A stretch of 64,000 nt of DNA from Fusibacter tunisiensis (GTDB lineage: Bacteria > Bacillota > Clostridia > Peptostreptococcales > Acidaminobacteraceae). The notes beneath the pieces are model-generated. The model had not been told where the DNA came from and did not search any database. It worked only from the letters and a program-made list of their open reading frames with translations. Every line of letters starts with the position of its first letter. Position 1 is the first letter of the stretch. Below are positions 8,452 through 17,010 of the stretch, piece after piece. The position numbers were made by a program, and so were the translations under genes. Location of the stretch: NCBI RefSeq assembly GCF_016908355.1, contig NZ_JAFBDT010000008.1:19248-83247 (forward strand). Reading direction: 5' to 3'.

Positions 8452-8709
8452 ATGTCAGAGAACTATAAGTTTTGTCAACACAAAAAATGCGAATTTTTTC
8501 CGTGCCATTCAGGTGTAAAAGAATCTGAGTTTAATTGTTTGTTTTGCTATTGTCCCCTCTATATGCTTAAAGAAGAGTGTGGTGGAGATTATGTTATGAC
8601 AAATGGAATCAAGGATTGCAGCAATTGTACAAAACCTCATGAGCCGGGTGGATATGAATACATTATGAGTAAGATGAAGCTCGTGATTGAAAGGGGTTCC
8701 AATTTTTAG
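8452..8709 (+). CDS. Cysteine-rich small domain protein
   Basis: The 85-residue product has nine cysteines (8, 13, 18, 29, 32, 34, 43, 56, 59), arranged as CEFFPCH, CLFCYCPLY and DCSNCTKPH. This matches the cysteine-rich small domain family I know as Pfam PF04071, which is thought to bind metal but has no settled function. It starts immediately after the ispF stop, using the GGGAGG in the end of ispF. The 3' end overlaps the gltX promoter. It could be a metal-binding accessory factor, and nothing in the neighbourhood points to a specific partner. Confidence 0.85.
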   Translation: MSENYKFCQHKKCEFFPCHSGVKESEFNCLFCYCPLYMLKEECGGDYVMTNGIKDCSNCTKPHEPGGYEYIMSKMKLVIERGSNF

Positions 8710-8715
8710 TATAAT
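8687..8715 (+). promoter_or_regulatory. gltX promoter
   Basis: TTGAAA (8687-8692), a 17-bp spacer and TATAAT (8710-8715) lie across the 3' end of the preceding gene, giving a leader of about 20 nt. Confidence 0.8.
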
Positions 8716-8742
8716 AGGCGGGAAGAAAAATAGGAGGTTTAT

Positions 8743-10230
8743 ATGAAACCAAGATTAAGATTTGCGCCAAGTCCAACAGGATATGTTCATATAGGTGGGC
8801 TTAGAACTGCGCTTTATAATTATTTATATGCAAAAAAACATGATGGTACATACCTTTTAAGGGTTGAAGACACAGATCAATCTAGACTTGTGGAAGGTGC
8901 TATAGAAGGCATGATTGACGCAATGACATGGGCCGGTGTTGTTCATGATGAAGGCCCTTTTATGGATGATGCATCAGGACGGGTTGTTGAACGCGGTGAG
9001 TATGGGCCTTATATTCAGTCAAAGAGACTGGATGTGTATAGAAAACATGCAAGTGACTTGATTGACTCGGGGCATGCCTATTACTGTTTTTGTACCAAGG
9101 AACGATTGGAGGCAGTGCGTGAGACGCAAAAGGCGAGTGGTTTAACACCAAAGTATGATGGACATTGCCGGAACTTGTCAAAAGAAGAAGTGGCAGAAAA
9201 ACTCGCAAATGGTGTTCCGCATGTTGTGAGACTTAAACTTCCAGAATCAAGAACTATAGAATTTGAAGATGCAATCAAGGGTAAGGTATCTGTTTGCACG
9301 GATGATTTGGATGATCAGGTATTGATGAAGACTGACGGATTTCCAACTTATCATATGGCTGTTGTGGTGGATGATCACTATATGGGAATTACGCATGTGG
9401 TCCGTGGCGATGAGTGGCTTATTTCAACACCAAAACACATTTACACGTATGAAGCCTTTGGTTGGCAAGCACCACAATTTGTACACTTACCGGTTATTTT
9501 AAGTCAGTCAAAGAAAAAGCTTAGCAAGCGTGAAGGTGATGTTTCAGTAGATGATTTCAAGAAAAAAGGGTATTTGCCAGAGGCGCTGGTGAATTACATT
9601 GCACTTGTTGGGTGGTCACCAGAAGATGGTACTGAAATTATGGACATGAAAACTTTGATTGATAAATTTTCTTTTGAACGGGTATCTAAATCAAGCGGTG
9701 TCTTTGACGTGGATAAGTTAAACTGGATGAACAATCAGTATATTCGAGCTTATGAGTTGGACCGTCTTATTGATATTGCAAAACCATTTTTTGTGGCTTC
9801 TGGATACGCAGATGAAACGTCATTTGAAGCGAACAAAGCGCATTTTGCTTTGATACTGGACATATTGAGAGAACGTTTAAACCGTCTGGATGAAATTGGG
9901 GCATATTATAATCTGTTCAACAACAATAAACTGATACTTGAAGATGAAGAGGCAAAATCCATGATAGAAATGGAACATGTAGGTGATATGCTGAAATGCT
10001 TTGCTGATAAGTTGGAAAGTTATGAATCTGTTGTTGCAGATGATGTTAAAAAGATTTTGAAAGAAGTGCAAAAAGAGACTGGCCATAAAGGGAAAAACTT
10101 GTTTATGCCTGTTCGAGTAGCTCTAACGGGTCAAGTACATGGACCTGATATAGCGCGTGTCATTGAAGTGATTGGTACTGTGAATGCAGTTGAACGTGTT
10201 AGATACAGTATAGACTGTTTTTGTCAATAA
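8743..10230 (+). CDS. gltX: Glutamyl-tRNA synthetase
   Basis: This is a class I aminoacyl-tRNA synthetase of 495 residues that charges tRNA-Glu (and often tRNA-Gln in bacteria lacking GlnRS). The HIGH-like motif is PSPTGYVHIGGL (His16 region) and the KMSKS-like motif is KLSKR at 259-263. The C-terminal anticodon-binding region is helical. It has an AGGAGG site and its own promoter. In many Clostridia proS or cysS follows; here a terminator and then mrnC follow. Confidence 0.96.
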   Translation: MKPRLRFAPSPTGYVHIGGLRTALYNYLYAKKHDGTYLLRVEDTDQSRLVEGAIEGMIDAMTWAGVVHDEGPFMDDASGRVVERGEYGPYIQSKRLDVYRKHASDLIDSGHAYYCFCTKERLEAVRETQKASGLTPKYDGHCRNLSKEEVAEKLANGVPHVVRLKLPESRTIEFEDAIKGKVSVCTDDLDDQVLMKTDGFPTYHMAVVVDDHYMGITHVVRGDEWLISTPKHIYTYEAFGWQAPQFVHLPVILSQSKKKLSKREGDVSVDDFKKKGYLPEALVNYIALVGWSPEDGTEIMDMKTLIDKFSFERVSKSSGVFDVDKLNWMNNQYIRAYELDRLIDIAKPFFVASGYADETSFEANKAHFALILDILRERLNRLDEIGAYYNLFNNNKLILEDEEAKSMIEMEHVGDMLKCFADKLESYESVVADDVKKILKEVQKETGHKGKNLFMPVRVALTGQVHGPDIARVIEVIGTVNAVERVRYSIDCFCQ

Positions 10231-10240
10231 GATTTGGATC

Positions 10241-10274
10241 TGAGGGCTTTTGCATTGCACAGCCCTCATTTTCT
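10241..10274 (+). terminator. Intrinsic terminator of gltX
   Basis: TGAGGGCT (10241-10248) pairs with AGCCCTCA (10261-10268) across a 12-nt loop and is followed by a T-rich tract. Confidence 0.8.
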
Positions 10275-10292
10275 TAAATATGGAGATGGATA

Positions 10293-10739
10293 ATGAACGA
10301 ATTCTTGGAATTTGCTGAGATGAAACAAATGGATGAAATGGCGGTTCGCATGATGAATCCGCTTAAACTGGCGTTTCTGGGGGATGCTATATATGAAGCC
10401 TATATCAGAACTTATTTAATGACACAGCACGTTATGACACCACACGAAATGTCAAAAATGTCACGTAAATTTGTTAAGGCTTCGGCTCAAGCTGAAGCTG
10501 TTCACGCAATAAAACCTTTGTTAAGTGAGTCTGAATGGCAAATGATTAAAAGGGGAAGAAATCAGAATTCTGCATCTGTACCTAAAAATGCAGTTTTGGC
10601 AGATTATAGATATGCTACAGGATTTGAAGCTTTAATTGGGTATCTTTATTTAACAAATCAAAAGACGCGTCTTTATGAAGTTGTTCATGAAGTGATTAAG
10701 GTGTTGACAAAAGAGGAGGCGTCAAAAGATGAATCCTAA
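10293..10739 (+). CDS. mrnC: Mini-ribonuclease III
   Basis: The 148-residue product has an RNase III catalytic fold without a double-stranded RNA-binding domain. This form matures 23S rRNA ends in Firmicutes. The key segment is LKLAFLGDAIYEAYIR with Asp31 and Glu35. The end overlaps the next gene by 11 nt. Together with thyX and rlmB downstream it forms a compact rRNA and nucleotide gene string. Confidence 0.93.
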   Translation: MNEFLEFAEMKQMDEMAVRMMNPLKLAFLGDAIYEAYIRTYLMTQHVMTPHEMSKMSRKFVKASAQAEAVHAIKPLLSESEWQMIKRGRNQNSASVPKNAVLADYRYATGFEALIGYLYLTNQKTRLYEVVHEVIKVLTKEEASKDES

Positions 10740-11046
10740 ATATATAAAATATTGGATTGGGCTTACGCTTGTTTTATGTGTCATTTTAGGGATTAAATCT
10801 TTTTTTATAGATCCAGTTAAATTGGATAGTCCTGAAAAAAAGGAAATTGTGGAACAAATGCAGGTCATCATTGATGAACAATATGACCACTCGATTTTCA
10901 CCACAGGAATTGTGAAAGTTAGGATCATTGAGGTGAAAGCAGATGGACCGGACAATTTTAAGGGACATTATCGGAAATATTTGCTGGGTATTTTTCCAAT
11001 AGGAGACACTTACTTTTCATCAAAAGAAGATATGGAGGGGCTATGA
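10729..11046 (+). CDS. Small single-pass membrane protein, unknown function
   Basis: The 105-residue product has one N-terminal hydrophobic segment (about residues 6-26, [19 protein letters not shown]) with no obvious signal peptidase site. A charged domain of about 75 residues follows and would lie outside the cell. AGGAGG precedes the ATG. It overlaps mrnC by 11 nt and thyX by 4 nt (ATGA), so it is translated with both. I do not recognise the family. The tight packing argues it is real and co-expressed. Confidence 0.8.
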   Translation: MNPKYIKYWIGLTLVLCVILGIKSFFIDPVKLDSPEKKEIVEQMQVIIDEQYDHSIFTTGIVKVRIIEVKADGPDNFKGHYRKYLLGIFPIGDTYFSSKEDMEGL

Positions 11047-11801
11047 AAGTACAATTGCTTGCACATACACCGGATCCTGAGCGCATTATAGCTGGTGCGG
11101 CCAAATTATGCTATTCAGCTGTAGGCATTGATGCACTTAATGAAAAATTGGATTCTGAATCTGTGACCAGTTTCTTAAATAAACTAATGGCACTCGGACA
11201 CGAGTCACCTCTGGAACACGTTTCGTTTACATTTGGAATTGAGGGTGTGAGCAGAGTCTTGACACACCAACTGGTTAGGCATAGGATTGCTTCTTATTCC
11301 CAGCAATCACAACGTTATGTAAAGTTGGATGCCTTTGAGTATGTCACACCGCCGGCCATACTTAAGATTCCTAAAGCAAAAGCCCTATTTGATCAAGCCA
11401 TGGCAGAGGATCAAAAGATATATAATGAACTGACTGAAATCTTGGAAAACGGGTATTATAAAGAAATGATTGCTGCTGGAATGACAGAAAAAAAGGCCCG
11501 CTCTCAATCTGAAAAAAAAGCAGTTGAAGATGCGCGGTTTGTTTTTCCAAATGCTTGTGAAACAAAGATAGTGGTTACAATGAATGCAAGGAGTTTAATG
11601 AATTTTTTTAACCACAGATGTTGCAATCGGGCTCAGTGGGAAATACAGGCTTTGGCGATAGAGATGTTGAGAATTGTTAGAGGCGTAGCGCCTGGGATTT
11701 TCAACAATTCCGGTCCAGGCTGCCTTGTAGGCCCATGTCCTGAAGGCAAAATGACTTGTGGTGAAATTAATGAGGTGCGTCAGTTTTTTAAGACGCTTTA
11801 A
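11043..11801 (+). CDS. thyX: FAD-dependent thymidylate synthase ThyX
   Basis: ThyX makes dTMP from dUMP using methylene-tetrahydrofolate and reduced FAD. The 252-residue protein contains the diagnostic motif [13 protein letters not shown] at 79-91 (RHRX7S-type flavin and dUMP site) and an arginine-rich C-terminal substrate region. The start codon overlaps the stop of the upstream membrane-protein gene. No thyA is present in this window. Confidence 0.97.
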   Translation: MKVQLLAHTPDPERIIAGAAKLCYSAVGIDALNEKLDSESVTSFLNKLMALGHESPLEHVSFTFGIEGVSRVLTHQLVRHRIASYSQQSQRYVKLDAFEYVTPPAILKIPKAKALFDQAMAEDQKIYNELTEILENGYYKEMIAAGMTEKKARSQSEKKAVEDARFVFPNACETKIVVTMNARSLMNFFNHRCCNRAQWEIQALAIEMLRIVRGVAPGIFNNSGPGCLVGPCPEGKMTCGEINEVRQFFKTL

Positions 11802-11816
11802 CAATAAGGAGTGGCC

Positions 11817-12557
11817 ATGCTAGAAGATATAATATATGGAAGAAATCCAATTTTTGAGGCAATGGAGTCGGGCAGAGAAATCAATAAGATTTTAATATCA
11901 GAGACATCCAAGGACCGTACGGTTCAAAAAATTATTGACTTAGCCAAAAATAAGAATCTATTAATTCAATATGTAGATAAGAAGCAGTTGGATAAACTAT
12001 GTGAAGGTGAAAATCATCAAGGTGTTATCGCTTATGTTGCGCCATTTAAATATTATGAAGTTGATGAAATCTTGGCTATGGCTTCGGAAAAGGGAGAGAC
12101 ACCTCTTTTGGTTATATGTGATGAAATTACAGACCCACATAATCTAGGGAGTATAATAAGAACTGCAAATGCGACGGGCGTACACGGGGTTATAATCCCA
12201 AAAAGAAGAAGTGCTGCTGTTAATCAAACTGTGGTTAAAACATCTTCTGGAGCAGCTGAATATGTACCGGTTGCAAAAGTTACTAACATTGTACAAACGA
12301 TGGAACGTCTGAAAGAGGCAGGGGTATGGATTGTAGGAACCGATATGGGTGAGCAGACGTATTATGAAGCGAATTTAGAGGGGCCACTTGCTGTGGTTGT
12401 TGGTAATGAAGGAAAAGGGATTAGCCGTTTGGTTCGTGAAAAGTGTGATTTTCTTGTATCCTTACCCATGCTTGGACAGGTGAGTTCTCTAAATGCATCA
12501 GTTGCCTGTTCAATTGTACTCTACGAAGTCGTGCGACAGAGGAATCAGCGTAGATGA
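11817..12557 (+). CDS. rlmB: 23S rRNA 2'-O-methyltransferase, TrmH/SpoU family
   Basis: The 246-residue product has an N-terminal L30e-like substrate-binding domain (YGRNPIFEAMESG) and a SPOUT knot domain with the motifs ITDPHNLGSIIRTANATG, GNEGKGISRLVRE and LNASVACSIVLYE. By homology it methylates the ribose of a 23S rRNA guanosine. ATG 11817 is preferred: AGGAG lies five bases upstream, whereas the in-frame GTG at 11811 overlaps that site. It follows thyX by 15 nt. A YacP-type NYN nuclease gene commonly found next is absent. Confidence 0.92.
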   Translation: MLEDIIYGRNPIFEAMESGREINKILISETSKDRTVQKIIDLAKNKNLLIQYVDKKQLDKLCEGENHQGVIAYVAPFKYYEVDEILAMASEKGETPLLVICDEITDPHNLGSIIRTANATGVHGVIIPKRRSAAVNQTVVKTSSGAAEYVPVAKVTNIVQTMERLKEAGVWIVGTDMGEQTYYEANLEGPLAVVVGNEGKGISRLVREKCDFLVSLPMLGQVSSLNASVACSIVLYEVVRQRNQRR

Positions 12558-12558
12558 C

Positions 12559-12588
12559 TTGACGCTGCCTTTGTGAATAATATATAAT
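12559..12588 (+). promoter_or_regulatory. sigH promoter
   Basis: TTGACG (12559-12564) and TATAAT (12583-12588) are 18 bp apart, directly after rlmB. Confidence 0.75.
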
Positions 12589-12636
12589 GATTCTATGACC
12601 TTTATTTAATAATTCAACCATTGGGAGGCAGCATTG

Positions 12637-13266
12637 ATGGGACAAATGATAAAAACGGATCAAGATGTGATGGAAGACGAGTTGATTGTCGAATTGGCAC
12701 GATCTGGAGACTCAAAGGCTCAAGAACTGCTGATTCAAAAATACAAGAACTTTGTCAGAAGCAAAGCGCGGGCATATTTTTTGATTGGGGCAGATAAGGA
12801 AGACATCGTACAAGAAGGCATGATTGGACTGTTTAAGGCAATGCGAGATTATCAACCAGATAAAGTAGCGTCTTTTAAGTCTTTTGCTGAATTGTGTATA
12901 AAGCGTCAAATTATAACCGCTATAAAAACAGCGACACGTCAAAAGCACATTCCGTTAAATTCATATGTGTCATTGAACAAACCAATTTTTGATGATGAAT
13001 CGGATCGAACATTATACGATTTGATGGTTAATAGTAAGGATCAAAATCCTGAGCATTTAATGATTAAAAAAGAAGAGTTGGGGCTGATAGAAGAGAAAAT
13101 GGGCGAGGTGCTTAGCGATCTTGAATGGAAAGTTTTGAATGCTTATTTGGAAGGGAAATCCTATCAGGAAATTTCTGTGGAGATGAACAAGCATGTAAAA
13201 TCCATAGACAATGCACTTCAAAGAGTTAAAAAAAAGTTGGGAAAAGTAGTTGTGAATTTTAATTAG
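12637..13266 (+). CDS. sigH: RNA polymerase sigma-H factor
   Basis: The 209-residue sigma-70 family protein has region 2 (KARAYFLIGADKEDIVQEG, then FKAMRDYQPDKVASFKSFAE) and region 4 (LEGKSYQEISVEMNKHVKS). In spore formers SigH drives early stationary-phase and sporulation genes. ATG 12637 is used, eight bases from GGAGG; the TTG immediately before it is unnecessary. Its place between rlmB and tuf/rpmG/secE matches Bacillus and Clostridium. It suggests a sporulating ancestry, although no other sporulation gene is certain in this window. Confidence 0.93.
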   Translation: MGQMIKTDQDVMEDELIVELARSGDSKAQELLIQKYKNFVRSKARAYFLIGADKEDIVQEGMIGLFKAMRDYQPDKVASFKSFAELCIKRQIITAIKTATRQKHIPLNSYVSLNKPIFDDESDRTLYDLMVNSKDQNPEHLMIKKEELGLIEEKMGEVLSDLEWKVLNAYLEGKSYQEISVEMNKHVKSIDNALQRVKKKLGKVVVNFN

Positions 13267-13294
13267 TCAGTAAACAAACAGAAGATGTTTGTTG

Positions 13295-13300
13295 TATAAT
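13295..13300 (+). promoter_or_regulatory. Possible -10 for tuf copy 1
   Basis: A TATAAT hexamer follows GTTTGTTG, but no -35 is evident at 16-18 bp. A weak inverted repeat (AACAAAC / GTTTGTT, 13273-13293) lies just upstream. tuf may also be read from sigH. Confidence 0.35.
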
Positions 13301-13331
13301 ATGTACATAATAATTAAGGAGGAATCAATCC

Positions 13332-14522
13332 ATGGCCAAGCAAAAGTTTGAAAGAACTAAACCACACTGTAACATTGGAACAATCGGTCACGTTGACCAC
13401 GGTAAAACAACGCTTACAGCGGCAATTACAAAAGTATTGTTTGAAAAATACGGATTTGGTGAAAAAGTTGATTTTGAAAATATCGACAAAGCACCAGAAG
13501 AGAGAGAAAGAGGGATTACAATCTCTACAGCTCACGTTGAGTACGAAACACCAGCGAGACACTATGCACACGTTGACTGTCCAGGTCATGCCGACTATGT
13601 AAAGAACATGATTACAGGTGCTGCGCAAATGGATGGTTCAATCCTAGTTGTATCAGCAGCAGATGGTCCAATGCCACAAACAAGAGAGCATATCTTGCTT
13701 TCAAGACAAGTTGGCGTACCATATATCGTTGTATTCCTTAACAAATGTGACATGGTAGATGACGAAGAATTGCTTGAACTCGTTGAAATGGAAGTAAGAG
13801 ATTTGCTTTCAGAGTATGACTTCCCAGGTGATGACACACCTATCGTAAGAGGTTCAGCTCTTAAAGCTCTTGAAGGCGAAGAAGCGTGGACAGAAAAAAT
13901 CATCGAACTTTTTGAAATTATCGATGAATACATCCCACAACCTGAAAGAGATACAGATAAGCCATTCCTTATGCCAGTAGAGGACGTATTCTCAATTACA
14001 GGAAGAGGAACAGTAGCAACAGGAAGAATTGAAAGAGGAATCGTAAAGGTTTCTGAGGAAGTTGAGCTTGTTGGATTATCAGAAGCGCCAAGAAAGCTTG
14101 TAGTAACAGGCGTAGAGATGTTCAAGAAACTTCTTGATGAAGGACAGGCAGGCGATAACGTAGGCCTTCTTCTTAGAGGAATTCAAAGAACAGAAATCGA
14201 AAGAGGCCAAGTACTTGCGAAGCCAGGTACAATTCACCCACATACAAAGTTCGAAGCTCAAGTTTATGTTTTGACAAAAGAAGAGGGCGGAAGACACACA
14301 CCATTCTTCAAAGGCTATAGACCACAGTTCTTCTTTAGAACAACAGACGTAACTGGATCAATTGATCTTCCAGCAGGCGTTGAAATGTGTATGCCTGGTG
14401 ATAACGTAGAAATGAACATCGAATTGATTTCACCAATTGCGATTGAAGAAGGTTTAAGATTCTCAATCCGTGAAGGTGGAAGAACAGTTGGTGCTGGATC
14501 TGTTATCAAGATTTACGAATAA
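13332..14522 (+). CDS. tuf: Elongation factor Tu, copy 1
   Basis: The 396-residue GTPase delivers aminoacyl-tRNA to the ribosome. It shows GHVDHGKT (19-26), DCPGHADY and NKCD nucleotide-binding motifs and beta-barrel domains 2 and 3. The protein is identical to the second copy at 29075-30265. By eye the genes differ at six synonymous positions, which points to gene conversion. AGGAGG precedes the ATG. It lies between sigH and the rpmG-secE-nusG string, with a strong terminator after it. Confidence 0.98.
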   Translation: MAKQKFERTKPHCNIGTIGHVDHGKTTLTAAITKVLFEKYGFGEKVDFENIDKAPEERERGITISTAHVEYETPARHYAHVDCPGHADYVKNMITGAAQMDGSILVVSAADGPMPQTREHILLSRQVGVPYIVVFLNKCDMVDDEELLELVEMEVRDLLSEYDFPGDDTPIVRGSALKALEGEEAWTEKIIELFEIIDEYIPQPERDTDKPFLMPVEDVFSITGRGTVATGRIERGIVKVSEEVELVGLSEAPRKLVVTGVEMFKKLLDEGQAGDNVGLLLRGIQRTEIERGQVLAKPGTIHPHTKFEAQVYVLTKEEGGRHTPFFKGYRPQFFFRTTDVTGSIDLPAGVEMCMPGDNVEMNIELISPIAIEEGLRFSIREGGRTVGAGSVIKIYE

Positions 14523-14532
14523 TAAAAAACGC

Positions 14533-14561
14533 TTGATTTTCAGCAATAAATAGTATAAAAT
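14533..14561 (+). promoter_or_regulatory. Promoter-like sequence after tuf copy 1
   Basis: TTGATT (14533-14538) and TAAAAT (14556-14561) are 17 bp apart. A strong terminator begins only 40 nt downstream, so any transcript would be very short. Confidence 0.4.
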
Positions 14562-14600
14562 ATCAGAAGTGTTTAAAGTCTTCATCTTGAAACAACATGT

Positions 14601-14632
14601 AATAAGGACTAGTGGCAACTAGTCCTTATTTA
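14601..14632 (+). terminator. Terminator between tuf copy 1 and rpmG
   Basis: A perfect 13-bp stem (AATAAGGACTAGT / ACTAGTCCTTATT) carries a GGCA loop. The T tract is short. Confidence 0.8.
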
Positions 14633-14693
14633 ACTTGGCAAAAAAGGTTAAGCATTTTTAAAACAATTTCAGCCCTAAAGTGTTGGGGTTTTA

Positions 14694-14722
14694 TTGACAT
14701 GCAAAATGTTTTGTGGTAGGTT
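14694..14722 (+). promoter_or_regulatory. Candidate promoter for rpmG-secE-nusG
   Basis: A consensus TTGACA (14694-14699) lies 17 bp from a poor -10, TAGGTT. The rest of the 14523-14795 gap shows only the terminator and promoter-like sequence listed here. Confidence 0.5.
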
Positions 14723-14795
14723 AAGTTAGTGATGTTATATTGGGTGAAGTGTGCGGTTAGAGGCACGGACAATAGTTGGTATAGGAGGTGTCAAG

Positions 14796-14945
14796 ATGAG
14801 AGTGAATATTACTTTGGCTTGTACAGAGTGTAAAAACAGAAATTACAATACATCAAAAAACAAAAAGAACAACCCTGACAGAATTGAAATGATGAAATAT
14901 TGTAAATTTGACAAAAAGCATACATTGCATAAAGAAACCAAGTAG
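14796..14945 (+). CDS. rpmG: 50S ribosomal protein L33 with an altered zinc ribbon
   Basis: The 49-residue L33 begins [17 protein letters not shown]. Zinc-binding L33 uses two Cys pairs. Here Cys9, Cys12 and Cys36 are present, but the fourth position is Asp39 (KYCKFDKKH, codon GAC at 14910-14912). The family normally has either all four cysteines or none, so this is an unusual half-intact site. The ATG at 14796 is chosen for its AGGAGG; the longer frame from 14751 has no such site. It is followed by secE and nusG, the standard order. Confidence 0.92.
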   Translation: MRVNITLACTECKNRNYNTSKNKKNNPDRIEMMKYCKFDKKHTLHKETK

Positions 14946-14979
14946 GTTTTAAAATCATGGATAAGGGGTTGAGATAAAA

Positions 14980-15189
14980 ATGTCTTCTAGTAATAATGTT
15001 AAAGAAAAAAAACCTGGAATGGGTAAGTTTTTTAAAGGCGTAAGAAGTGAAGTCAAGAAAGTAACATGGCCATCTCGTAAAGATGTATGGAACTATACGG
15101 TGGTTGTTCTTGTTATGGTGTTGATTTCAGCAGTGTCCATCGGCGTGCTAGATACGATTTTTAAATTTTTCTTCAACTTACTTGCATAA
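14980..15189 (+). CDS. secE: Preprotein translocase subunit SecE
   Basis: The 69-residue protein has a short basic cytoplasmic part (FFKGVRSEVKKVTWPSRKDV, the SecE signature) and a single C-terminal membrane helix. It clamps SecY in the translocon. AAGGGG lies about 11 nt upstream. It lies between rpmG and nusG as in most bacteria. Confidence 0.95.
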   Translation: MSSSNNVKEKKPGMGKFFKGVRSEVKKVTWPSRKDVWNYTVVVLVMVLISAVSIGVLDTIFKFFFNLLA

Positions 15190-15238
15190 GCACATTCGAT
15201 AACTATGGGAGGAGGTTTGAGGTTAATACCGAAAAATC

Positions 15239-15763
15239 ATGTCAGATACGAATAACGCAAAATGGTATGTCGTTCATACGTACTCGGGTCACGAGAACAA
15301 AGTGAAGGCGAACATCGAAAAAATCGTAGAGAATAGAGGTATGGAGGATGTTATCCTCGAAGTAGTCGTACCGACTGAGATCGTAGTGGAAATCAAGGCG
15401 GGAAAACGAAAAGACAAATCTAAGAAGATCTTCCCAGGTTATGCATTGGTAAAAATGATTATGACTGACGAATCTTGGTATGTTGTAAGAAACACAAGAG
15501 GTGTAACCGGGTTTGTTGGCCCGGGATCAAAACCGATTCCGTTAACTGATGAAGAAGTCTTGAATATGGGGCTTGAAAAACGTACCATTGAAGTGGATTT
15601 TGAAGTTGGGGATTCAATTACAGTTATAAGCGGTCCATTTGAAACTTTTGTTGGAACCATTGAAGAGATTCATATGGAAAGACAATCGATTAAAGCGATC
15701 CTCTCGATGTTTGGCAGAGAAACACCTGTTGAACTAGAATTTGATCAAGTAGAAAAAAATTAA
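15239..15763 (+). CDS. nusG: Transcription termination/antitermination protein NusG
   Basis: The 174-residue protein has an N-terminal NGN domain (KWYVVHTYSGHENKVKANIE), which binds RNA polymerase, and a C-terminal KOW domain (GDSITVISGPFETFVGTIEEI). The start is forced: an in-frame stop at 15224-15226 leaves ATG 15239 as the only usual start codon. The strong purine run GGGAGGAGG ends about 23 nt upstream, much farther than normal; only a weak GAGG at 15218-15221 is closer. This may reduce or regulate translation. Confidence 0.95.
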   Translation: MSDTNNAKWYVVHTYSGHENKVKANIEKIVENRGMEDVILEVVVPTEIVVEIKAGKRKDKSKKIFPGYALVKMIMTDESWYVVRNTRGVTGFVGPGSKPIPLTDEEVLNMGLEKRTIEVDFEVGDSITVISGPFETFVGTIEEIHMERQSIKAILSMFGRETPVELEFDQVEKN

Positions 15764-15786
15764 TGTAATTGAAGGAGGTGTAGACA

Positions 15787-16212
15787 ATGGCGAAAAAAGT
15801 AACAGGTCTCGTAAAATTGCAAATTCCAGCAGGTAAGGCGACACCAGCACCACCAGTTGGACCAGCTTTGGGTCAACAAGGTGTTAACATTATGCAATTC
15901 TGTAAGGAATTTAATGCAAAAACAGCAGATCAAGCAGGAATGATTATTCCGGTTGTGATTACTGTATATCAAGACAGATCTTATACTTTTATTACAAAAA
16001 CTCCGCCGGCTGCCAACTTGTTGCTTAAAGCTGCAGGTATTCAGAGCGGTTCTGGAGAACCAAATGTAAAAAAAGTTGCAACTGTTAAGAGAGACAAAAT
16101 CAAAGAAATTGCTGAAATCAAAATGGCTGATTTAAACGCAGGCAGTGTTGAAGCAGCAATGCGCATGGTAGAAGGTACTGCAAGAAGTATGGGTATCTTA
16201 GTAGAAGACTAA
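15787..16212 (+). CDS. rplK: 50S ribosomal protein L11
   Basis: The 141-residue product has the L11 N-terminal domain ([20 protein letters not shown]) and the C-terminal rRNA-binding domain. L11 sits at the GTPase-associated centre and is needed for RelA-type stringent sensing. AAGGAGGTG precedes the ATG. It is co-transcribed with nusG and rplA. Confidence 0.98.
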   Translation: MAKKVTGLVKLQIPAGKATPAPPVGPALGQQGVNIMQFCKEFNAKTADQAGMIIPVVITVYQDRSYTFITKTPPAANLLLKAAGIQSGSGEPNVKKVATVKRDKIKEIAEIKMADLNAGSVEAAMRMVEGTARSMGILVED

Positions 16213-16265
16213 TAAGTCTTTAGAACTGTGGGAGGATTATCCGCGTAACCACAAAGGAGGAAAAA

Positions 16266-16958
16266 ATGCCAAAAAAAGGTAAAGCTTATCAGACATCAAG
16301 CAAACTTGTTGACCGTAACAAATTGTATGAACTTGATGAAGCGATTAAGTTAGTAAAAGAAACAGCAAAAGCAAAATTTGATGAAACGATTGAAATGCAT
16401 ATTAGATTAGGTGTCGATGGTAGACACGCTGATCAGCAAGTAAGAGGTGCTATTGTTTTGCCACATGGTACAGGTAAAACAAAAAAAGTATTGGTTGTTG
16501 CAAAAGGCGAGAAGGCTCAAGAAGCTGAAAACGCTGGTGCTGACTTTGTTGGCGCTGAAGATATCATTGCAAAAATTCAATCAGAAAACTGGTTCGATTT
16601 CGATATTATTGTTGCGACACCAGACATGATGGGTCAATTGGGTCGATTGGGCCGTGTGCTTGGACCAAAAGGCTTGATGCCAAATCCTAAATCAGGTACT
16701 GTAACATTTGACATTGAAAAAGCAGTTAAAGAAATCAAAGCTGGTAAAGTTGAGTACAGACTTGATAAAACAAATATTGTTCACGTTTCAATTGGAAAGG
16801 CTTCTTTTGAAGAAAAGCAACTTTCTGAGAATCTTCAGGCGCTTATTGAAGCCCTTAACAAGGCAAAACCTGCTGCTGCGAAAGGCACTTATCTTAAGAG
16901 TGTAACTGTTGCAAGCACAATGGGTCCTGGAATTCGATTAAACGGTGCAAAATTATAA
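16266..16958 (+). CDS. rplA: 50S ribosomal protein L1
   Basis: The 230-residue L1 forms the mobile stalk near the E site. The signature [20 protein letters not shown] is clear. In many bacteria L1 represses its own L11-L1 mRNA; here no separate leader is evident between nusG and rplK. AAAGGAGG precedes the ATG. Confidence 0.98.
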   Translation: MPKKGKAYQTSSKLVDRNKLYELDEAIKLVKETAKAKFDETIEMHIRLGVDGRHADQQVRGAIVLPHGTGKTKKVLVVAKGEKAQEAENAGADFVGAEDIIAKIQSENWFDFDIIVATPDMMGQLGRLGRVLGPKGLMPNPKSGTVTFDIEKAVKEIKAGKVEYRLDKTNIVHVSIGKASFEEKQLSENLQALIEALNKAKPAAAKGTYLKSVTVASTMGPGIRLNGAKL

Positions 16959-16987
16959 TTGACAAATTGATTTTACTTTGGTAAAAT
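16959..16987 (+). promoter_or_regulatory. Promoter of the L10-L12 operon
   Basis: TTGACA (16959-16964), a 17-bp spacer and TAAAAT (16982-16987) start right after the rplA stop codon. Confidence 0.85.
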
Positions 16988-17010
16988 TACTTTGTTGTGA
17001 AATTGTAAAT

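Noticed and set aside
13273..13293. Inverted repeat AACAAAC / GTTTGTT before tuf as a terminator
   Set aside because: Only 7 AT-rich base pairs and no T run. Too weak to list as a feature.
13595..14125. 176-residue antisense frame inside tuf, repeated at 29338-29868
   Set aside because: It mirrors the codon bias of EF-Tu on the other strand and recurs only because tuf is duplicated. No ribosome binding site or family.
14632..14795. tRNA gene between tuf and rpmG, as found in some bacteria
   Set aside because: No cloverleaf, no GTTCGA-like T loop and no CCA end were found.
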